Source: Alphaproteobacteria bacterium
GTDB lineage: Bacteria; Pseudomonadota; Alphaproteobacteria; UBA8366; Aestuariispiraceae
Assembly (NCBI GenBank): GCA_006844765.1
Contig: SPJV01000076.1
Coordinates: 61,483 to 125,482, forward strand
Direction of reading: 5' to 3'
Length of the DNA stretch: 64,000 bases
This document shows positions 45,661-55,026 of this stretch, piece by piece. Below the pieces are notes generated by a model. That model made no database searches. It saw only the letters and a program-made list of their open reading frames with translations, and had not been told where the DNA came from. The first letter of the stretch is position 1; every line of letters begins with the position of its first letter. The position numbers and the translations under genes were made by a program.

Positions 45661-47307
45661 ATGATGGATATGATGACGATAGATAGTGCGAAAAATGCAG
45701 GGGCGACGGGCCCAACGGATGTGACGGCGCTTGATCCCGTGGCTTCGGACGTTCCGGGCGCGGTGGAGATCGGTTTTGACAAACAGGATCACCGGAATTG
45801 TTCGGAGCTGCTGTGGCAGAATCTGACGCGCAATCCCGATAAGATCGCGGTAACCGGCCCCGCTGGCACGCTAACCTATCGAGCCTTGATTGCCGAGGCA
45901 GCCCGATGGGGTAACGCTTTCAAACGCGCCGGGTTGGAGCGTGGGGAGCGCATCGCCTTCTTCATTGACGACACGCCGGTCTTTCCGGCGGCGTTCTATG
46001 GGGCCGTTCGGGCTGGATTCGTGCCGGTTCTTCTCAACATCCAGACCAAGCCGGATGTCTTGAACTATTTCCTACAGGATAGTTCGGCGCGCTTTGCTTT
46101 GGTTGATGCTGAGCTGGCATCGGCCTTCGGCGAAGAGACTTTAAGGGACACACGACTGGAGACCATTATCGTCGTCAATGGGTCGGCTGAGGTGAGGGGC
46201 GGGCTTTGTGAAGGTGCCTTCCTTGATGGCTCAGTTGCAGAACTTGAGGCTGAAGATACCGGCCCCGATGATATGGCCTTGTGGATGTATTCATCCGGGT
46301 CGACAGGACGACCGAAGGGCATTGTCCATCTGCATCATGATCCCGCCTATATCCAACAGAGTTTTGGAGACCATGTCCTGAAGCTCCGCGAGGACGATGT
46401 CTGTTATTCAATACCGAAGAGCTACTTCGCTTATGGCTTCGGCAATTCCATCGTCTTCACCGTGGCTTGCGGGGCGACGACGGTTTTGGTGCCGGGGCAA
46501 CCGCAACCCAAGACCGTACTTGATATGATCGAGACCTTCCGACCCACGGTTCTATATGGCTTGCCGACGCTTTATACCGCGCTGGCCAGAACGCCGGGTG
46601 TTGAGAGCCGGGATTTATCCTCCCTTCGCCAATCCATGTCGGCGGCGGAGATCCTGTCCGAAGATGTCTATAACGCCTGGAAAGGGCTGGTTGGTCACGG
46701 TCCGACAGAGGGGCTCGGTTCAACGGAGATGCTGCACATCTACCTATCGAACCGCTTGGATCATCACCGGTTGGGCGCAGCCGGGGCGCGGGTGCCGGGC
46801 TATGAAATTCGCCTTGAGACACCGGAAGGGAAACTGGCCACCCCGGGAGAGGAAGGCGTTATGTCTGTGCGAGGGCACTCCTCCGCACCCTTCTATTGGA
46901 ATCGCCCGGACAAGACGCAAGAGACCATGCGGGGTGACTGGCTCTATACCGGTGACCGCTTCATCGAAGAGGATGGTTACTATTACTTCCAGGGCAGAGC
47001 GGATGATCTGGTTAAGGTCTCCGGCCAATGGGTCTGGCCGCTGGAGGTTGAGCGCTGCCTGAATGAGCATCCGGACGTCCATGAATGCGCGGTTCTGGCT
47101 GAGCAATTGGAAGATAAACGCACGATCTTGCGCGCTGTGGTGACGCTCGTCTCAGGTAAATCCGGGGACGAAGCGCAAACCCGCGCATTGCGGGACTTCG
47201 TGAAAGAAAAGCTGACCCCTTACAAGGCCCCGCGCCAAGTCGATTATGTGTCGGAACTTCCGAAGACCGGTACCGGCAAGATCGATCGCCAAGCCCTCAA
47301 ATCATAA
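45661..47307 (+). CDS. Aryl-CoA ligase, benzoate-CoA ligase family
   Basis: Acyl-adenylate-forming enzyme of 548 residues that should activate the aromatic acid to its CoA thioester. The P-loop is YSSGSTGRPKGIVHLH, the hinge/adenylate motif GRADDLVKVSGQWVWPLEVE, and the catalytic Lys is in PKTGTGKIDRQALK. The NCSELLWQNLTRNPDKIA opening and KSYFAYGFGNSIVF are typical of benzoate/salicylate-CoA ligases. ATG 45661 has AGGAGACCGG; the frame is open upstream through the monooxygenase gene but that part is not coding. Exact substrate is inferred from the gentisate genes downstream. Confidence 0.88.
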   Translation: MMDMMTIDSAKNAGATGPTDVTALDPVASDVPGAVEIGFDKQDHRNCSELLWQNLTRNPDKIAVTGPAGTLTYRALIAEAARWGNAFKRAGLERGERIAFFIDDTPVFPAAFYGAVRAGFVPVLLNIQTKPDVLNYFLQDSSARFALVDAELASAFGEETLRDTRLETIIVVNGSAEVRGGLCEGAFLDGSVAELEAEDTGPDDMALWMYSSGSTGRPKGIVHLHHDPAYIQQSFGDHVLKLREDDVCYSIPKSYFAYGFGNSIVFTVACGATTVLVPGQPQPKTVLDMIETFRPTVLYGLPTLYTALARTPGVESRDLSSLRQSMSAAEILSEDVYNAWKGLVGHGPTEGLGSTEMLHIYLSNRLDHHRLGAAGARVPGYEIRLETPEGKLATPGEEGVMSVRGHSSAPFYWNRPDKTQETMRGDWLYTGDRFIEEDGYYYFQGRADDLVKVSGQWVWPLEVERCLNEHPDVHECAVLAEQLEDKRTILRAVVTLVSGKSGDEAQTRALRDFVKEKLTPYKAPRQVDYVSELPKTGTGKIDRQALKS

Positions 47308-47347
47308 GCCCCGAAATCAAACGATTGAAGCGAGAAAGGTTCGTCCT

Positions 47348-48043
47348 ATGGAATATGTGTTTCAGCCACCCGCCCAGCCGAGTGTTGCCGTGTCCGGCAG
47401 TGACAGCCGGTTCCCGGTCCGTCGTATTTTCTGTGTCGGCCGGAACTATGCTGCCCATGCACGGGAAATGGGTAAGAACCCGGATCGCGATCCGCCCTTC
47501 TTCTTCACCAAGCCAGCGGATGCGGTGGTCGAAAGCGGCGTGAGCATTCCTTACCCGCCGGAGACCGGCAATTTCCATTATGAGGCGGAATTGGTCGTCG
47601 CCATCGGGACCGGTGGTAGAAATGTCAGTGAAGATGCGGCATTGTCTCATATCTGGGGATACGCCGTTGGGAATGATCTGACCCGTCGGGATTTGCAGCT
47701 CAAGGCGCGGGAACAGGGGCGCCCGTGGGATTGGGGAAAAGCCTTTGACCGATCTGCCGTTATCGGGCCTGTGCTGCCGGTCAGCCAATCCGGCCATCCT
47801 GATCAGGGGAGTATCCGGCTCAGCGTCAATGGCGAGGTGAAGCAGGATGCTGATCTGAACGAGCTGATCTGGTCGGTGCCTGAGATTATCTCGATCCTCT
47901 CGCATTCGATTGAACTGCAGCCGGGGGATCTGATCATGACGGGCACACCGGCAGGTGTGGGGCCGCTTGAGGTTGGTGATCTCTGTGTCGTGGCAATTGA
48001 GGGCTTGGGAGAAATCGAAACGAAGATCGGGCCCAGCCTCTAG
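47348..48043 (+). CDS. nagK: Fumarylpyruvate hydrolase (FAH family)
   Basis: Cleaves fumarylpyruvate to fumarate and pyruvate, the end of the gentisate pathway. The 231-residue protein has the FAH core: IFCVGRNYAAHAREMG, FHYEAELVVAIG (metal Glu residues), YAVGNDLTRRDLQL (metal Asp) and PGDLIMTGTPAGVGPL. Size and RRIFCVGRNYAAH fit NagK-type hydrolases; the general family also contains other beta-ketolases, so the function rests on the neighbours. The start at ATG 47348 follows GAAAGG. Confidence 0.88.
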   Translation: MEYVFQPPAQPSVAVSGSDSRFPVRRIFCVGRNYAAHAREMGKNPDRDPPFFFTKPADAVVESGVSIPYPPETGNFHYEAELVVAIGTGGRNVSEDAALSHIWGYAVGNDLTRRDLQLKAREQGRPWDWGKAFDRSAVIGPVLPVSQSGHPDQGSIRLSVNGEVKQDADLNELIWSVPEIISILSHSIELQPGDLIMTGTPAGVGPLEVGDLCVVAIEGLGEIETKIGPSL

Positions 48044-48075
48044 TCTGTCTCGCCAAACATGGAGAAAACCGCGTC

Positions 48076-48723
48076 ATGTCCTATCGTCTGCATAACTTCT
48101 TCCGGTCGTCGACCTCTACCCGATTGCGGGCAGCCTTGAACCTCAAACAGTTGCCCTATGAGTATATCGGCTATTCGCTGCGCGATGGGGAGACACGGAC
48201 GCCGGAGTTCCTGGCGAAGAACCCGCAAGGTCTGGTCCCGGTGTTGGAGACGGAGGACGGAGCGATGCTCTCGCAATCTCTGGCTATTATCGAATGGTTG
48301 GACGAGACGCATCCGGTGCCGCCGCTTCTGCCGTCCGATCCCAATGGCCGGGCGCGGGTGCGGGCGCTTTCCTATATGATCGCTTGCGAGATTCATCCTC
48401 TGAACAATCTGCGCGTCCTGTTTGATATCCGGGATCGCTTCGGCGCGGATGAGGCGGCGCAGAAGGATTGGTTCTGCAAATGGGTTAAGGCGACCTTTGA
48501 TCCGTTGGAAGAGATGCTGGCGGCGAGTGATCAGACCGGCCAATATTGTCACGGTGATACGCCGGGTTTGGCGGATATCTGCCTGTATGCGCAGGTCTGG
48601 AACAACCAACGCTTTGCCATCGCGACGGATGACTGGCCGGAAATATCGCGTATCTTCGCGGAATTAGATGTGCTGCCGGCCTTTTCGTTAGCGGCCCCGA
48701 AGAATCAACCGGATGCCGTTTGA
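48076..48723 (+). CDS. Maleylpyruvate isomerase, zeta-class GST
   Basis: Glutathione-dependent isomerase converting maleylpyruvate to fumarylpyruvate. The 215-residue zeta-GST begins MSYRLHNFFRSSTSTRLRAALN with the catalytic Ser-Ser-x-Ser region, then NPQGLVPVLETEDGAMLSQSLAIIEWLDE. Homologues act on maleylacetoacetate as well; the adjacent gentisate dioxygenase favours maleylpyruvate. It lies 32 bp after the hydrolase gene. Confidence 0.9.
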   Translation: MSYRLHNFFRSSTSTRLRAALNLKQLPYEYIGYSLRDGETRTPEFLAKNPQGLVPVLETEDGAMLSQSLAIIEWLDETHPVPPLLPSDPNGRARVRALSYMIACEIHPLNNLRVLFDIRDRFGADEAAQKDWFCKWVKATFDPLEEMLAASDQTGQYCHGDTPGLADICLYAQVWNNQRFAIATDDWPEISRIFAELDVLPAFSLAAPKNQPDAV

Positions 48724-48768
48724 TCGGCGAGTGATCAGGCCGGCGTGAACCGGTTGGGAGGAAAAGAC

Positions 48769-49812
48769 ATGTCCGAGTTAGGAACCCTGGAAGACCTGCC
48801 GCAGAGCTATCGCGATGAGTTGACGGCGCGCAATTTGGTGCCGTTATGGCCCTCGCTTCGCGCTGCCCTGCCGCATGGAATACCTACCAGACGCACAATC
48901 CCGATGGTTTGGTCTTATTCTGAGATCCGGCCAAAGTTGATGGAAGCGGGGGAGCTGACGCCGATTGAAAAGGCAGAGCGGCGGGTCCTGGTCCTAGCCA
49001 ATCCGGGGCTGGGGCTTGAGAATATGCAGGCGACGCCGACGATCTATACCGGGATGCAGCTCATCCTGCCTGGGGAGACCGCGCCCAACCATATTCACAC
49101 CCCCTCTGCCGTTCGCTTCGTCGTGGAAGGGGAGGGCGGATATACCGTCGTCAATGGCGAGAAACTGCCGATGGAGCGGGGCGATCTTATCCTGACGCCA
49201 TCGGGTCTGTGGCATGAACATGGTCATGATGGGGACGGGCCCGTGGTATGGCTCGACGCACTTGATTTGCCGACGGTTTTCGCGATGGAGGCATCTTATT
49301 GCCGGGAAGGGGAGCCGCAACAGGTCCGCAATCAACCAGATCTTGCGCAGACGCATTACCGCAGGGCGGGATTGGTGCCCTATTCCAGTATGAGCCGCCC
49401 CCGTGACCCCTATGCCTTGAAGCGGTTCCCGTGGAAGGATGTGAAGGCATCACTGCAGGACTTGGCGACGGTGACTGACTTGGGGTCTCCGGTTCAGCTT
49501 GCCTATGTTAATCCGGAGACTGGGGAAAGCTGCATGCCGGTGCTCGGATTCTCGGCTTTGATGCTGCGGCCAGAGGAAACTGTATCGCCTGTGCGTCGTT
49601 CGGCATCAGCCGTGTTGCATGTGGTGGAAGGGGCTGGCAGCACTGTTGTGGATGGCAAGACCCTCAACTGGTCAGACAAGGATAGCTTCGCCATCCCGAC
49701 CCACGCGGAGGTCACGTTCCACAATGGATCAGACCGACCGGCCTTCCTGTTTCAGATCGACGATGCGCCAATGCAGCAAAAGCTGGGCTTCTATGAAGAG
49801 TTTCCGGCTTAA
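48769..49812 (+). CDS. Gentisate 1,2-dioxygenase
   Basis: Ring-cleaving Fe(II) bicupin converting gentisate to maleylpyruvate, 347 residues. The N-terminal cupin carries the iron ligands in APNHIHTPSAVRFVVEGEGG (His-x-His) and PSGLWHEHGHDG. Conserved surroundings include VLVLANPGL, MQLILPGE and the WLDALDLPTV strand. ATG 48769 follows GGGAGGAA; an in-frame GTG at 48745 has no support. Last gene of the IclR-controlled operon; followed by a repeat array and a convergent CoA-transferase gene. Confidence 0.93.
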   Translation: MSELGTLEDLPQSYRDELTARNLVPLWPSLRAALPHGIPTRRTIPMVWSYSEIRPKLMEAGELTPIEKAERRVLVLANPGLGLENMQATPTIYTGMQLILPGETAPNHIHTPSAVRFVVEGEGGYTVVNGEKLPMERGDLILTPSGLWHEHGHDGDGPVVWLDALDLPTVFAMEASYCREGEPQQVRNQPDLAQTHYRRAGLVPYSSMSRPRDPYALKRFPWKDVKASLQDLATVTDLGSPVQLAYVNPETGESCMPVLGFSALMLRPEETVSPVRRSASAVLHVVEGAGSTVVDGKTLNWSDKDSFAIPTHAEVTFHNGSDRPAFLFQIDDAPMQQKLGFYEEFPA

Positions 49813-49857
49813 CTGATACCCCACGATGCCTGGAGGAAGCGGGACGGTCAGTCCAGT

Positions 49858-49937
49858 TTGAATTCAGTCCGGCTTGATTTCAGTTCTGCTTGAATTCGGC
49901 CTGGGTTGAATTCAGTCCGGCTTGAATTCGGTTCGGA
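49858..49937. repeat. Five-copy 16-bp tandem repeat overlapping the CoA-transferase 3' end
   Basis: Units of TTGAATTCAGTCCGGC: 49858-49873, 49874-49889 (three changes), 49890-49905, 49906-49921 (identical to the first) and 49922-49937 (partly degenerate). Each unit except the second carries a GAATTC. The leftward gene's stop codon is at 49912-49914, inside the fourth unit, so units four and five encode its last residues (TEFKPD). The unit length is not a multiple of three, so copy-number change shifts the frame. Confidence 0.8.
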
Positions 49938-51036
49938 GGGCGTCGCCATGTTCATTGATGGTGGGAACAGGTCCCAACTGGTCTTCCTGGCCGACGATCC
50001 GGGCGCCCGGGGCTAACAGCTCGATATTGCCTGAGGGGATCTCGACCTCAGCAAAGCGCGCCTGGGGGTGGTCTGCCAGATCATCCAGATCGCTGAGCCG
50101 TCCATAGGCAATGTCCGCCGCGTCCAGTTTCGCTGCACAGTCATCGCGGGACAGGCTTGCAAAAAACTCGGCACAGGCAGTATCGACGATCTCTCGATTG
50201 GCAATGCGAAGGGCGTTGGAGGCATATCTGGCATCGGTTGCAAGATCCGCCCGCCCCAAGACATCGCGACACAGCCGCACCCATTCCCGATCATTCTGGA
50301 TGGAAATCAGAATCGCTTTCTCATCCGCGCAGATAAAGGCCCCATAGGGCGCGATGGTTGGGTGCCGGAGACCCTGCCGGGTAATTTCCTTCTTTCCGTA
50401 GCGGTGTTGCAGGTAGGGGACATTCATCCAGTCGGCCATCGCGTGGAACAGAGAGACATCGATGATCCGCCCTTCACCTGTCTTCTGTCTGCCCAAGAGT
50501 GCTTGCAGAATCGATTGATAGGCTGTCATGCCAGCCGCAATGTCGCAGACGGAAACCCCGACGCGGCCCGGCGCTTCCGGCGCGCCGTTGATGGCACATA
50601 AGCCGCTTTCCGCCTGGATCAGAAGGTCATAGGCTTTTTGGTCCTTCCAAGGTCCCTCTTCACCATAGCCGCTGATCGAACAGATGATCAGGCGCGGGTG
50701 TTTCTCCCTCAACGCTTCCGGTGCGAAGCCAAGCTTGGCCAGCGTTCCGGGGGCAAGGTTCTGGATCAGCACATCGGCCTTTTCGAGCATGGCCGACAAA
50801 ACCGCCTTATCCACGTCTGACTTTAGATTAAGGGCGATTGATTCCTTACCCCGGTTCAGCCAGACGAAATAAGCGCTCTGGCCTTTGACATAATCGTCAT
50901 AGTTTCGGGCAAAGTCCCCTTCGGGCCTCTCAACCTTTACAACGCGCGCGCCCGCATCCGCCAGTTTGCAGGATGCATAAGGGGCTGCGACGGCGTGTTC
51001 AATTGAGATGACGAATGTGCCATCCAGGTCCTTCAT
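49912..51036 (-). CDS. CaiB/BaiF family CoA-transferase
   Basis: Class III CoA-transferase of 374 residues, moving CoA between carboxylic acids. Family features: the N-terminal LDGTFVISIEHAVAAPYASCKLADAGARVVKVERPEGDFAR, FVWLNRGKESIALNLKS, LIQNLAPGTLAKLGF, and the catalytic Asp in KAYDLLIQAESGL. The substrate is unknown; it might serve the aromatic operon it faces or the cassette divergent from it. I favour ATG 51036 (GGAGA six bases upstream) over METDM at 51048. Its last codons are built from the tandem repeat. Confidence 0.87.
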   Translation of the reverse strand: MKDLDGTFVISIEHAVAAPYASCKLADAGARVVKVERPEGDFARNYDDYVKGQSAYFVWLNRGKESIALNLKSDVDKAVLSAMLEKADVLIQNLAPGTLAKLGFAPEALREKHPRLIICSISGYGEEGPWKDQKAYDLLIQAESGLCAINGAPEAPGRVGVSVCDIAAGMTAYQSILQALLGRQKTGEGRIIDVSLFHAMADWMNVPYLQHRYGKKEITRQGLRHPTIAPYGAFICADEKAILISIQNDREWVRLCRDVLGRADLATDARYASNALRIANREIVDTACAEFFASLSRDDCAAKLDAADIAYGRLSDLDDLADHPQARFAEVEIPSGNIELLAPGARIVGQEDQLGPVPTINEHGDALRTEFKPD

Positions 51037-51289
51037 ATCGGTCTCCATTGTCGTGCCGCTAGTTTGATCTCTGAGGGGAGCGTGCGTTTGGTGTAAGGCG
51101 TCAATGCGTTCGAACGTTATCCTTTCGACCATTTCTTCAGCAAGCATATAGGTCGGTAGGGGGCTCGATATTGAATGTGAGGCGGCAGGTTTTTTGCGTC
51201 GCTTCGCTGCCATCGGCGATATCATTGGCGGTGCAGACAGGGCCATTCAACATCTTCTGCTGCCGAAATCTGATATTCTCTTCGCTTCT

Positions 51290-52774
51290 ATGAACCTGAT
51301 TGGTATTGCGATGACCTTAGGCTTTAACCCTGATGATGTAGAGATTCCGACTGGCCATTTTATTGGCGGTCGATTTGTTACGGCGGGCGATAGCGTCCCG
51401 GTTCATAGACCATCCGACCGGCAGGCCTTCGCCGATTGCGCGATTGCATCGGCGGAGATTGTTGATGATGCCGTTAGCACCGCGGTCAAGACACTGAAGG
51501 ACAGTGGCTGGGGCCGTTGCCGCCCCCGGGAGCGCCTAACCGCGCTGCATCGCTGGGCAGATTTGATTGAGCAAGAGGCTGAAACCCTCGGGCGGTTGGA
51601 AGCGCTGTCCTCCACGCGGCCCATCTCTCAAGTGATTGCCGGTGATATACCGGTCGTAGCGGAACAAATCCGTTTCTTTGCGGAATTCGCGGATAAGGAA
51701 GGTGGCGAGTTGGCGCCGACTTCCGACGAACAACTTGGGATGATCCGCTCTGAGCCTATCGGGGTCGTTGGGGCGATTACACCCTGGAATTTTCCGCTTT
51801 CCATGGCCTGTTGGAAGCTGGGGCCAGCGCTCGCCGCCGGAAATGCTGTTGTCCTGAAACCATCGGAGATGACGCCATTTTCGACATTGATGTTGGCCGC
51901 ACTTTCCGTCAAAGCCGGGATCCCTGCAGGGCTGGTCAATGTTGTTCTCGGCACTGGGGAGATAACGGGACGCGCGATCACCGGGCATCCGGATATCGGC
52001 AAGATTTCTTTCACCGGATCTACGCGGGCCGGGGCGGCGATTATGGCCAATGTTGCTGCCTGCGGCATTCGCCCGATGACCCTGGAACTGGGCGGGAAAA
52101 GCCCGCAGTTGGTCTTTGCGGATGCGGACCTGGACCTTGCTGCTGCCAGTGTCACGAATGGCATCATTGCGAATGCCGGTCAGGTTTGTGTCGCCGGAAG
52201 CCGGCTTCTGGTGGAGAAATCCGTCCAGGATGAGCTCCTCGCCAAAATTCAGGCGCGCATGAGTAATATTGCCCCTGGTCCCACCTGGGACGCGGCAACC
52301 CAATACGCGCCCATAATCTCTGAAACCCAGATCAGTCGGATTGAGACCATCGTTGCCGCTGCGCTTGAGAAGGGGGCGGATCTCCGTCTCGGCGGTACTC
52401 GTTTAGAGGCATCACCGGCTTTCTATCATCCAACCATCCTGTCCGGTGTCGATGCGGCCTCTCCCGCAGTCGTGGAAGAGATTTTCGGTCCTGTACTGAC
52501 GGTACAAGGCTTTGAGAGCGAGGAAGAGGCGGTCGCCCTTGCCGACCACCGTAGCTATGGCCTCTGCGCGGGTGTTTACTCGCGTGATCTTTCCCGCACA
52601 ATGCGGGTGGCCCAGAGCCTCCAATCAGGGACGGTCTGGGTCAATCGCTATGGGCGATCACGGGACCACATTCTGCCGACCGGCGGCTACAAGCGTTCCG
52701 GCATCGGCAAGGATCTTGGCCGTGATGCCTATAAATCCAACCGACGAAACAAGGCGATCCTGGTCGATCTTTGA
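51290..52774 (+). CDS. NAD(P)-dependent aldehyde dehydrogenase
   Basis: Aldehyde dehydrogenase of about 494 residues: GAITPWNFPLSMACWKLGPALAAGN, FTGSTRAGA, catalytic Glu in TLELGGKSPQ, catalytic Cys in NAGQVCVAGSR, and EEIFGPVLTV. The substrate cannot be read, but a class III aminotransferase three genes on suggests an amine-derived aldehyde. Start choice is uncertain: ATG 51290 and ATG 51311 both lack a good RBS. First gene of a five-gene rightward run, divergent from the CoA-transferase over about 250 bp in which I see no clear promoter. Confidence 0.9.
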   Translation: MNLIGIAMTLGFNPDDVEIPTGHFIGGRFVTAGDSVPVHRPSDRQAFADCAIASAEIVDDAVSTAVKTLKDSGWGRCRPRERLTALHRWADLIEQEAETLGRLEALSSTRPISQVIAGDIPVVAEQIRFFAEFADKEGGELAPTSDEQLGMIRSEPIGVVGAITPWNFPLSMACWKLGPALAAGNAVVLKPSEMTPFSTLMLAALSVKAGIPAGLVNVVLGTGEITGRAITGHPDIGKISFTGSTRAGAAIMANVAACGIRPMTLELGGKSPQLVFADADLDLAAASVTNGIIANAGQVCVAGSRLLVEKSVQDELLAKIQARMSNIAPGPTWDAATQYAPIISETQISRIETIVAAALEKGADLRLGGTRLEASPAFYHPTILSGVDAASPAVVEEIFGPVLTVQGFESEEEAVALADHRSYGLCAGVYSRDLSRTMRVAQSLQSGTVWVNRYGRSRDHILPTGGYKRSGIGKDLGRDAYKSNRRNKAILVDL

Positions 52775-52804
52775 TCAATCGGATTCCCTAGAAAAGAGGC
52801 ACCT

Positions 52805-53854
52805 GTGAGGACCTACCAAATTGCCGTGATCCCAGGGGATGGGATCGGTGTCGATGTTACTAAAGCTGCCTGGCAGGTTGTCGAAGCCGCCGCAGCTGCC
52901 GGAAGTTTCGGGATAGAAGCGACCGAGTTTCCCTGGTCGTGCGACTTTTATCTGGAGACGGGAGCAATGATGCCGCCGGACGGTATCGATACGTTGCGCG
53001 ATTTCGATGCGATCCTGTTGGGGGCTGTCGGTTGGCCGGCGAAGGTTCCGGATTCTGTCTCTCTGCATGGTTTGCTGCTGCCGATCAGGAAGGCCTTTAC
53101 CCAATATGCAAATGTCCGTCCGCACCGCTTGTTGAAAGGCGTCGAAGGACCTTTGCGGGCAACCGCGTTCGATATCCTCTGCATAAGGGAGAATACCGAA
53201 GGCGAATATGCCGGGGCTGGCGGGCGCGTTCATCAGGGCCAGATGGAAGAAGTCGCCGTCGAGACATCAATCTTCACCCGGCGCGGTGTCGAACGCATTC
53301 TGCGCTTTGCCTTTGAACAGGCAAGCCGGCGTAGTGGTCGCCTCGCGTCTGCGACCAAATCCAATGCACAGAAATACTCCATGGTGTTTTGGGATGAAGT
53401 GACAGCCGCGATGGCGGAAGAATATCCCAGTGTTGAAGTTACCTCTTACCATATCGATGCCCTTGCGGCGCGGATGGTGATGGCGCCTGAAAGCCTGGAT
53501 GTCGTTGTCGCGTCCAATCTGTTCGGGGATATCCTGACGGATTTGGGCGCCGCGATCCAAGGTGGGTTGGGCTATGCGGCATCTGCCAACTTGAACCCGG
53601 CGGATGATGCCCCATCGATGTTTGAACCTGTCCATGGGTCGGCGCCGGATATTGCCGGGTTGGGTGTTGCCAACCCCATTGCAGCGATCTGGTCTGCCGC
53701 CATGATGCTGGAGAATCTGGGGGAATTGCAGGCTGCCGAAGCCATTATGGGGGCCATTGAAGCGACGACGGCTCAGGGCATTGGTGTCTCCCCCGGCGCG
53801 GATACGACCGACGCCATTACACAAGCCATCCTTCGTGCATTGCCCTCATCATGA
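52805..53854 (+). CDS. Isopropylmalate/tartrate dehydrogenase-family decarboxylating dehydrogenase
   Basis: Beta-decarboxylating dehydrogenase of 349 residues, closest in character to tartrate dehydrogenase/D-malate dehydrogenase (DmlA). It shows IAVIPGDGIGVDVTKAAW, LGAVGWPAKVPDSVSLHGLLLPIRK, the ILCIRENTEGEYAGAGG loop typical of the tartrate/D-malate group, and ASNLFGDILTDLGAA with metal Asp residues. It starts at GTG with AAAGAGG upstream. Its stop overlaps the next gene's ATG. It is not a leucine-pathway enzyme by context, since no leu genes are near. Confidence 0.87.
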   Translation: MRTYQIAVIPGDGIGVDVTKAAWQVVEAAAAAGSFGIEATEFPWSCDFYLETGAMMPPDGIDTLRDFDAILLGAVGWPAKVPDSVSLHGLLLPIRKAFTQYANVRPHRLLKGVEGPLRATAFDILCIRENTEGEYAGAGGRVHQGQMEEVAVETSIFTRRGVERILRFAFEQASRRSGRLASATKSNAQKYSMVFWDEVTAAMAEEYPSVEVTSYHIDALAARMVMAPESLDVVVASNLFGDILTDLGAAIQGGLGYAASANLNPADDAPSMFEPVHGSAPDIAGLGVANPIAAIWSAAMMLENLGELQAAEAIMGAIEATTAQGIGVSPGADTTDAITQAILRALPSS

Positions 53855-54969
53855 GCCGCGCGGAAGAGGTACTTGAGAGCCTTGTCGGGATTCCAAGCGT
53901 TGCCGGCACCCCCAATGCGCAGATCATGGATTTTGTGCAAACGTATCTTGAAGGTCATGGGGTTGACTGTCAGCGCATGATGGGGCCGGAAGGCGACCGG
54001 GAAAATCTATTCGCGACAATCGGCCCCCGCGATGTGCCGGGGTATATCCTCTCCGCCCATCTGGATGTGGTGCCGGCCAATGAGCCGGAATGGCAAGCCG
54101 ATCCCTTTCGATTGCGCGTTGACGGTGACAAGCTGCTTGGCCGGGGCGCTGTTGATATGAAAGGCTTTGCCTCTGCGGCACTGGCCGCGATCCCGGATAT
54201 GCGACAGCGAAACTTGAGCCGCCCGATCCATCTGGCTCTGTCTTATGACGAAGAACTGGGCTGCCGTGGCGCGCCGCATATGATCGACCGGCTTGATGAT
54301 CTTTGCGCCAAGCCGTTGGGGAGTATCGTCGGGGAGCCATCCGATATGCGGCCTGTCCTGCGTCATAAGGGAAAGGTTGCGCTTCACTTCATGGCGGCAG
54401 GGGTTCCGGGGCATTCGGCGCAGCCTGACCAAGGGCGGAATGCGATTCATGCCTTGCTGCCAGTCTTGAACGCGCTTCAAGTGGAAACGGAGAAGGCGCG
54501 TGAGGATGGACCCTTCAATCCTCTGTTCGACCCGAGCTACTCGACCATGCAGGTGGGGACCATCCAAGGTGGGAGCGCGATTAACATCATTCCGGATCAT
54601 GCGGAGATGAAGGTTGAGGCTCGCGCAATACCCGATGTCGATGCGATGGGATTGCTGCAACCGGTCATTGATCAGGCGGAGAATGATCCGTCGCTCAGCG
54701 TCTCCGTGCTCGCGCAGTACCCCTCTCTCAGCCTGCCGGAGGAGTCTGAATTGGCGACCGTGGTCTTCCGGATCAGCGGCAAAGAGCCCGTCGCTGCGGT
54801 CAGCTACGGCTCTGAAGGCGGCTTGTTCGAACGTGCTGGGATCCCGGCCATTATCTGTGGACCCGGTAAGATCGAGCGCGCTCATAAGCCTGAAGAGTTC
54901 ATCACCCGTGGTGAGTTGGATGAAGCCTATCAATTTGTCGTGGGGTTGAGCGACTTCCTTTCCGCTTAA
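53851..54969 (+). CDS. M20 family deacylase, acetylornithine deacetylase (ArgE) type
   Basis: Zinc-dependent amidohydrolase of 372 residues: metal sites ILSAHLDVVPA, LGRGAVDMKGFAS and SYDEELGCRGA, with the dimerisation domain in the middle (HFMAAGVPGHSAQPDQGRNAIHAL). The sequence resembles ArgE, which removes acetyl from N-acetylornithine; its place in a cassette with an aminotransferase, an ALDH and a 2-hydroxyacid reductase suggests a catabolic N-acyl amino acid instead. Start overlaps the previous stop (ATGA). Confidence 0.85.
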   Translation: MSRAEEVLESLVGIPSVAGTPNAQIMDFVQTYLEGHGVDCQRMMGPEGDRENLFATIGPRDVPGYILSAHLDVVPANEPEWQADPFRLRVDGDKLLGRGAVDMKGFASAALAAIPDMRQRNLSRPIHLALSYDEELGCRGAPHMIDRLDDLCAKPLGSIVGEPSDMRPVLRHKGKVALHFMAAGVPGHSAQPDQGRNAIHALLPVLNALQVETEKAREDGPFNPLFDPSYSTMQVGTIQGGSAINIIPDHAEMKVEARAIPDVDAMGLLQPVIDQAENDPSLSVSVLAQYPSLSLPEESELATVVFRISGKEPVAAVSYGSEGGLFERAGIPAIICGPGKIERAHKPEEFITRGELDEAYQFVVGLSDFLSA

Positions 54970-55026
54970 TCAACATCACCCCTTTGCTTGCAAACTCAAG
55001 ACACTTAATCGTTGGAGGATTACCAG

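Noticed and set aside
49858..49937. CRISPR array
   Set aside because: The five units are directly adjacent with no spacers, are only 16 bp long, and no cas gene is near.
52805..53854. 3-isopropylmalate dehydrogenase LeuB
   Set aside because: The ENTEGEYAGAGG loop and catabolic neighbours fit the tartrate/D-malate group better, and no leuA/C/D gene is near.
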